The translations under genes were made by a program, and so were the position numbers. Positions 31,740 to 36,012 of a DNA stretch of 36,012 bases are shown piece by piece. The notes below the pieces were generated by a model, which was not told the DNA's origin, made no database searches, and worked only from the letters and a program-made list of their open reading frames with translations. Each line of letters opens with the position of its first letter. Position 1 is the stretch's first letter. The stretch is from JAAYKS01 sp964479435 (lineage in GTDB: Bacteria; Bacillota; Clostridia; Saccharofermentanales; UBA5734): assembly GCA_964479435.1 (NCBI GenBank), contig CAYZME010000010.1, positions 1-36,012 on the forward strand, in the 5' to 3' direction.

Positions 31740-32405
31740 TCAGGGTTTGCGGAAACGCAGGACCAGTACTTTCCCGAACAACGAGCGGTTGAGGGCGATG
31801 ATGTCGCTGCCGACTTCCATGACCTCGTATTCACCGCGAAGCGCTTCGCCACGGACCGCGTCGAGGAAGACGTCGACCGTGGAGATGACCTCCGGCCCGA
31901 AGGCATGCCGGTAATGCATGGGAATCACGGCACCCGGCCGCAGCCGCGCGACGGTCGCGGCGGCCTGGGCGGCATCGATGGTGTAATAGCCGCCGACTGG
32001 AATCAGCAGGAGATCCGGCTGTCCGATCGCCTCCGCCTGTTCATCGCTGAGCAAATGCCCCAGATCGCCCAGATGGGCGATGGTGTATCCGCCCATGTGG
32101 ATCACCTGCACCTTATTCTTGCCGCGCTGGGCGCCCTGTTGGTCGTCGTGAAACGTGTCGACGATCTCGATCCGGATGGCCGCGTCGGCCTCGTCGACAT
32201 ACGGGGTGCGCACCACGGCCTCAAAGCAACTGTGGTCGCCGTGGCCGTGGCTGGCCGTCACCATCGACGCCTGCGTCCGCAGGGGCGGGTAGCCGATTTG
32301 GTCGTTGTAGGGATCCACGACCAGGGAATTGATTCCGTTGTCCAGACGGAAACATGAATGCCCGAGCCACTGGACCGTGACCCGGCCTTTTTGTAAGATC
32401 GCCAT
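31740..32405 (-). CDS. Metallo-beta-lactamase-fold metal-dependent hydrolase
   Basis: The 221-residue protein is of the compact UlaG/UPF0173-like type. It shows WLGHSCFRL, the metal motif TASHGHGDHS, and downstream ligands in YTIAHLGDLGH and MHYRHAFGP. The HxHxDH set and later aspartate and histidine are in the right order for a two-metal site. Substrate is not known for most of this family. AAAGGAGG precedes the ATG at 32405 by 5 bases, choosing it over a GTG two codons earlier. It is a single gene, divergent from ppx and convergent with the larA-like operon. Confidence 0.85.
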   Translation of the reverse strand: MAILQKGRVTVQWLGHSCFRLDNGINSLVVDPYNDQIGYPPLRTQASMVTASHGHGDHSCFEAVVRTPYVDEADAAIRIEIVDTFHDDQQGAQRGKNKVQVIHMGGYTIAHLGDLGHLLSDEQAEAIGQPDLLLIPVGGYYTIDAAQAAATVARLRPGAVIPMHYRHAFGPEVISTVDVFLDAVRGEALRGEYEVMEVGSDIIALNRSLFGKVLVLRFRKP

Positions 32406-32477
32406 ACGCACCTCCTTTATATGTGCCCGCCGCGGTCATCTGCCGACGCGGGCCTTCTGCTTGTCTTTCTACTCAAA

Positions 32478-32486
32478 TGATACAAT
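32478..32486 (+). promoter_or_regulatory. Possible extended -10 promoter for ppx-ppk
   Basis: TGATACAAT is an extended -10 (TGn plus TACAAT, 32481-32486). A TTGTCT at 32461-32466 is only 14 bases away and probably not used. Confidence 0.45.
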
Positions 32487-32505
32487 AAAGGAGAGCTTCC
32501 GTCTT

Positions 32506-32529
32506 GCCCGGACCCTTTTGTGTCCGGGC
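32506..32529 (+). other. Hairpin in the ppx leader
   Basis: GCCCGGAC (32506-32513) pairs exactly with GTCCGGGC (32522-32529) around an 8-base loop CCTTTTGT. It lies about 36 bases before the ppx start and has no T tract beyond, so it is a leader structure more than a terminator. Confidence 0.55.
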
Positions 32530-32565
32530 GGCATCCCCGTCGCGAAGAACGAAAGGCAGCCTTGT

Positions 32566-34098
32566 ATGCACGCAGACAACCCGGCCGACATCGCTCTGAT
32601 CGCCGTAATTGAAATCGGTTCCTCCACCGTGCGGATGCGCGTCGCGCAGACCGCCGGCGGCACCTGGCGGGAATTGGAAGTCCTGGAAAGGCCGGTGCGG
32701 ATCGGGCACGAGGTTTTTTCCTCGCGCCGGATCGGCTTTGAAAGCGTCGCTTTGTTATCCCGCATTCTGGCGGATTATTCACAAGTCATGCGCGAATATG
32801 GCGTCGCCCGCGTGCGCACCCTCGCCACCACCGCGCTGCGGGAGGCGGAAAACCGGGACGACGTCGTCGACCTGATCCGCGTCCGCAACGGGATTGCCAT
32901 CGAAGTGCTGGAAGGGACGCGCGAATCCGCGATGGTCATCGACCGCATCCTGTCGCGCGACCGGGACACACCCGCCGCGCCCGGCACGCTGCTCGCGTAC
33001 CTGGGGACCGGCAGCATCACCCTGGCCTACGCGCGCGACAACCGGGTGCAACTGACCGCCAGCTTGCCGACCGGCATTCAACGTTTGGCTGAATTGTTGC
33101 CGGAGATCCAAAACCACACCGGTCGGTACCACGACGCGTTACGGGATTACGTCCGCACCTTGCTCGCCCCGATCCAAATCCGCCTCGACGGACAACCGCT
33201 CGACCGCCTGATCGTCAACGGCCGCGCGGCTTTGCGGGCCATCTTCTCCGCGATCCACACAGAACAGGCGGGGGAGCTCATGCGCGTCGATCGCCACGCG
33301 TTGGCGGCTTTGCGCGCGCCGTCGACGGCGCCGCACAGCCGCATGGAGCACGGCGACGCGGTTCTCCCCGTGTGGGCAGTAACCACGGAGCTGCTGGCAT
33401 GGACCCGGGCGGATCACCTTCTGTTCGCCGATTTTGACCTTTCCGACACCGTTCTCGACGAGATGGTCTCACGCGCGAATCGCGCGCGCAGCCGCGAAAC
33501 GTCGCGGCTCAACGCGCTGGCTTCCGCGCGGTTCATGGCCGCGGCCTTTCATTGCGATATGACCCACGCGGACTGGGTCGCACGCCATGCCCTGCTGATT
33601 TTCGAAGCGCTACGCAAACCCCATGGTCTGGGCCGGCGCGCGCGGATGCTGTTGGAATTGTCCGCCTGGCTCCACGATGTCGGCTCTTTTGTCAATACAC
33701 GCGACCACCGCACGGTCGCCTTTGAGATCTTGCGCTACGCTTCTTTGTTCGGGGTGGGAGAGGAAGACCTGCTCCTGGTCGCCTGCATCGCCGGCTTCGA
33801 CGAAAGCGACCCGGGCGGCAGCCGGTTTCGCCTGCTGCCGTTCGCGCGGGAAAAGGACCGCCTGCTGGCGGTCAAGCTGTCGGCGATTCTCCAGTTGGCC
33901 AACGCGATGGACCAGTCGCACACACAGCGCTTGCAGAACCTGCGCTGCGAATGCACCGACGACCGCCTGCTGCTCAGATGTGACACCGCGGGCGAGGCGG
34001 CCCTTGAACACTGGGCGGTGTCTCGCTGGTCGCCCGCCTTTGAAGATATTTTTGGTATTCAGCCGGCTTTGCAGCTGACCTCCGTTTTGCTGCCGTAG
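32566..34098 (+). CDS. ppx: Exopolyphosphatase (Ppx/GppA family) with HD-type C-terminus
   Basis: The 510-residue protein releases phosphate from polyphosphate ends, or acts on pppGpp. It begins with the ASKHA phosphate-1 motif AVIEIGSSTVRMRVAQ and has the second-domain TLLAYLGTGSITLAY. The acidic residue in the early motif is glutamate where most have aspartate. The C-terminal half carries an HD-type helix bundle (LSAWLHDVGSFVN, about residue 365; DHRTVAFEIL), typical of the long form. AAAGG lies about 9 bases before the ATG. It is followed 33 bases later by ppk, so both directions of polyphosphate metabolism are in one operon. Confidence 0.92.
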   Translation: MHADNPADIALIAVIEIGSSTVRMRVAQTAGGTWRELEVLERPVRIGHEVFSSRRIGFESVALLSRILADYSQVMREYGVARVRTLATTALREAENRDDVVDLIRVRNGIAIEVLEGTRESAMVIDRILSRDRDTPAAPGTLLAYLGTGSITLAYARDNRVQLTASLPTGIQRLAELLPEIQNHTGRYHDALRDYVRTLLAPIQIRLDGQPLDRLIVNGRAALRAIFSAIHTEQAGELMRVDRHALAALRAPSTAPHSRMEHGDAVLPVWAVTTELLAWTRADHLLFADFDLSDTVLDEMVSRANRARSRETSRLNALASARFMAAAFHCDMTHADWVARHALLIFEALRKPHGLGRRARMLLELSAWLHDVGSFVNTRDHRTVAFEILRYASLFGVGEEDLLLVACIAGFDESDPGGSRFRLLPFAREKDRLLAVKLSAILQLANAMDQSHTQRLQNLRCECTDDRLLLRCDTAGEAALEHWAVSRWSPAFEDIFGIQPALQLTSVLLP

Positions 34099-34131
34099 CC
34101 GGCAGCCCGCCACGATTCGGGAGAACATGGG

Positions 34132-36012
34132 ATGAATCCACACCACGCAGAGCGCGTATTCCCTTATACCAACCGCGAATTGAGCTGGCTCGCTTTTAAC
34201 GACCGGGTCCTCGATGAAGCTTTCACCGCCACCACGCCCCTGATGGATCGCGTGAATTTTTTGGGGATCACGGCCTCAAACCTCGATGAGTTCTTTATGG
34301 TGCGGGTGGCCGGACTGCAGGAACAGGCGCGCTCGGGCTTTAACGAACCCGACCCCGCCGGCCTGGTGCCGCAAGCGCAACTCGCGGCCATCCGCGCGCG
34401 CGTCCTCGCTTTTCAGGAGCGACAGACCGGGTGCTTATACGGGCTGCTGTTGCCCGCGCTGGCGGCGCGCGGGATCCGCTTTCTCCAGCCGGAGGCCATG
34501 ACCCCGGAACAACAGCAGCACGCGGCCGACGTGTTTGACCGGATCGTCCACCCGGTGTTGACCCCGATGGCGGTCGACCGCAGCCGGCCGTTCCCGGCCC
34601 TGGTCAACATGTCGATTTATTGGGGCATCCGCTTGCGTCGTGAGCAAAACACCCATTTCGCGATTTTACAAGTGCCGACGGTGTTGCCCCGTTTCATCTC
34701 TTTGCCGGGCGCGCCCGGTGACCATGACTTCATCCTGCTGGAAGATTTGATCGCCGCCCACCTGCGCAAATTGTTTGACGCGCACGAGCTGCGGGCGATC
34801 ACGCGCTTTCGCCTGACGCGCAACCTGGATCTGGAGATCGACGAGGACGCGGAGGACCTGCTTACCGAAATTCAGGAATTTATCAAAAAGCGGCGCCGCG
34901 GCCGGCCGGTGCGCCTCGAGCTGGAAAAAGGGTGTGACAGCCGCCTGCGCGCGTTTCTGTATGAAATGCTCCAGGTTGAGCCGGACATCGTGTATGAAAC
35001 AGAAGGCATGCTCGACCTCGACGCACTCAAACGCCTGGCCGGCCAAAGCGCGTTCGCCGCGCTGCGGCAAGCGCCGATCCGCCCGGCCCCGGCCGCGGAT
35101 TTCCCTCCGGGGACGCCGCTGTTTGACGCCATCCGGGCACGGGACCGCATGGTCCACCACCCGTATGAGAGCTTTGACCCCGTCGTCGATTTTATCCGCG
35201 CGGCGGCGACCGATGAGCGTGTCCTGGCCATCAAGCAGACCCTGTATCGAGTCAGCGGCAATTCGCCGATCATCGAAGCCCTGATGCTGGCGGCCGATCG
35301 CGGCAAACAGGTCACCGTCCTGGTTGAGCTCAAAGCCCGCTTTGACGAGGAAAACAACATCGTGTGGGCGCAGCGTCTGGAAGAGGCCGGTTGCCACGTC
35401 ATTTACGGGCTCGCCGGACTCAAAATCCACTGCAAGATAGCCCTTGTCATTCGCCGCGAAGCCGACGGGATCCGCCGCTACCTGCACCTAGGGACCGGCA
35501 ACTACAACGATACCACCGCCCGCCTGTACACCGATATCGGCTTGTTTACCGCCCGCGAGAGCTTTGGCGCCGACGCCTCTTCACTCTTTAACGCGCTGAC
35601 CGGCTACTCTCGTCCCCCCGCTTATGCGCGTCTGGTCGCGGCGCCGGAAGCGTACCGCGCCTTTTTGACCCGCCTGATCCGCCAGGAGATGGAAAACAGC
35701 CGCCGGGGTCTGCCCTGCGGGATCTCGATCAAGATCAATTCGCTGGTGGACGAAGCGATCATTCGCCTGTTCTACGAAGCTTCCTGTGCGGGGGTACCCA
35801 TCCGCCTGGTCGTCCGCGGCATCTGCTGCCTGATCCCCGGCATCCCCGGCGTCAGTGAGAACATTCAGGTCGCCAGCCTAGTCGGCCGGTTTTTGGAGCA
35901 CAGCCGCATCTACCGCTTTGAAAACGCGGGGACGCCGCGCTTCTTTTTGAGCAGCGCCGATTTGATGCCGCGCAACCTCGATCGGCGGGTGGAACTGATG
36001 TTCCCCATCGAG
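34132..36012 (+). CDS. ppk: Polyphosphate kinase 1 (3' end beyond window)
   Basis: Ppk1 makes polyphosphate from ATP reversibly. The frame is open from the ATG at 34132 to the window end (627 codons; family members have about 690-720). It begins with the N-domain sequence NRELSWLAFNDRVLDEA and ASNLDEFFMVRVAG, continues with the middle region RNLDLEIDED, and reaches the first catalytic domain: AIKQTLYRVSGNSPII, VLVELKARFDEENNI and GLKIHCKIALV, with the phosphate-accepting histidine, then LHLGTGNYND. GGGAG stands 8 bases before the chosen ATG; an ATG at 34127 is out of frame and too close. The second catalytic part (RGICCLIPGIPGVSENI) is present; only about the last 70-90 residues are missing. 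Confidence 0.96.
   Translation, partial: MNPHHAERVFPYTNRELSWLAFNDRVLDEAFTATTPLMDRVNFLGITASNLDEFFMVRVAGLQEQARSGFNEPDPAGLVPQAQLAAIRARVLAFQERQTGCLYGLLLPALAARGIRFLQPEAMTPEQQQHAADVFDRIVHPVLTPMAVDRSRPFPALVNMSIYWGIRLRREQNTHFAILQVPTVLPRFISLPGAPGDHDFILLEDLIAAHLRKLFDAHELRAITRFRLTRNLDLEIDEDAEDLLTEIQEFIKKRRRGRPVRLELEKGCDSRLRAFLYEMLQVEPDIVYETEGMLDLDALKRLAGQSAFAALRQAPIRPAPAADFPPGTPLFDAIRARDRMVHHPYESFDPVVDFIRAAATDERVLAIKQTLYRVSGNSPIIEALMLAADRGKQVTVLVELKARFDEENNIVWAQRLEEAGCHVIYGLAGLKIHCKIALVIRREADGIRRYLHLGTGNYNDTTARLYTDIGLFTARESFGADASSLFNALTGYSRPPAYARLVAAPEAYRAFLTRLIRQEMENSRRGLPCGISIKINSLVDEAIIRLFYEASCAGVPIRLVVRGICCLIPGIPGVSENIQVASLVGRFLEHSRIYRFENAGTPRFFLSSADLMPRNLDRRVELMFPIE

Overview
The window is a stretch of GC-rich bacterial chromosome packed with short-spaced operons on both strands. 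There is no rRNA, tRNA, transposase, phage gene or CRISPR array. The gene set (ftsEX followed by an M23 peptidase, an MsmX/UgpC-type ATPase, a CdaR/PucR regulator, split transketolase, a RibU-type ECF S component, a PPi-type phosphofructokinase, a YfhO-family membrane protein, a Na/Pi-PhoU transporter, strong AGGAGG ribosome binding sites, TTG starts) points to Bacillota, most likely a GC-rich member of Clostridia. I cannot go lower without a marker RNA. A run of ten Ns at 17582-17591 shows this is a scaffolded, probably metagenome-derived assembly.

Layout. 1-4186 (minus): a CdaR/PucR-like regulator, ftsE, ftsX, an EnvC-like M23 endopeptidase and the first codons of another gene form one likely operon for cell-wall hydrolysis at division. 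4456-5571 (minus): a sugar-ABC ATPase with its own terminator. 6019-10805 (plus): argC-argB-argD-argF plus a GNAT acetyltransferase, behind a sigma-70-type promoter that overlaps two ARG-box-like sites. 10816-13222 (minus): transketolase N and C subunits and a riboflavin-type ECF S component. 13312-16649 (minus): phosphoribosyltransferase, NAD(P)HX repair enzyme and alanine racemase. 16772-17600 (plus): a TtcA-like tRNA thiolase, apparently leaderless. 17540-21763 (minus): Na/Pi-PhoU transporter, uridine-kinase-like protein, metA and trxA. 21936-22232 (plus): a small zinc-ribbon membrane protein. 22221-26181 (minus): cupin, acyl-CoA thioesterase and a very large YfhO-family protein. 26495-31523 (plus): PPi-phosphofructokinase, HAD phosphatase, 6-phosphogluconate dehydrogenase and a LarA-like nickel racemase/epimerase. 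31740-32405 (minus): a metallo-beta-lactamase-fold hydrolase. 32566 to the end (plus): ppx-ppk, with ppk cut by the window edge.

Together the genes cover arginine synthesis, methionine entry by homoserine acylation, glycolysis and pentose-phosphate flow, and a phosphate theme: PPi-dependent phosphofructokinase, polyphosphate kinase and exopolyphosphatase, and phosphate transport.

The least ordinary signal is not a gene. Short tandem arrays with periods of 12-17 bp sit in several intergenic regions. Two of them share a related 16-bp unit and bracket the phosphofructokinase-to-larA operon; a third is built of palindromic CACCTAGGTG cores between metA and trxA. All calls are from reading the sequence; no database search was run.
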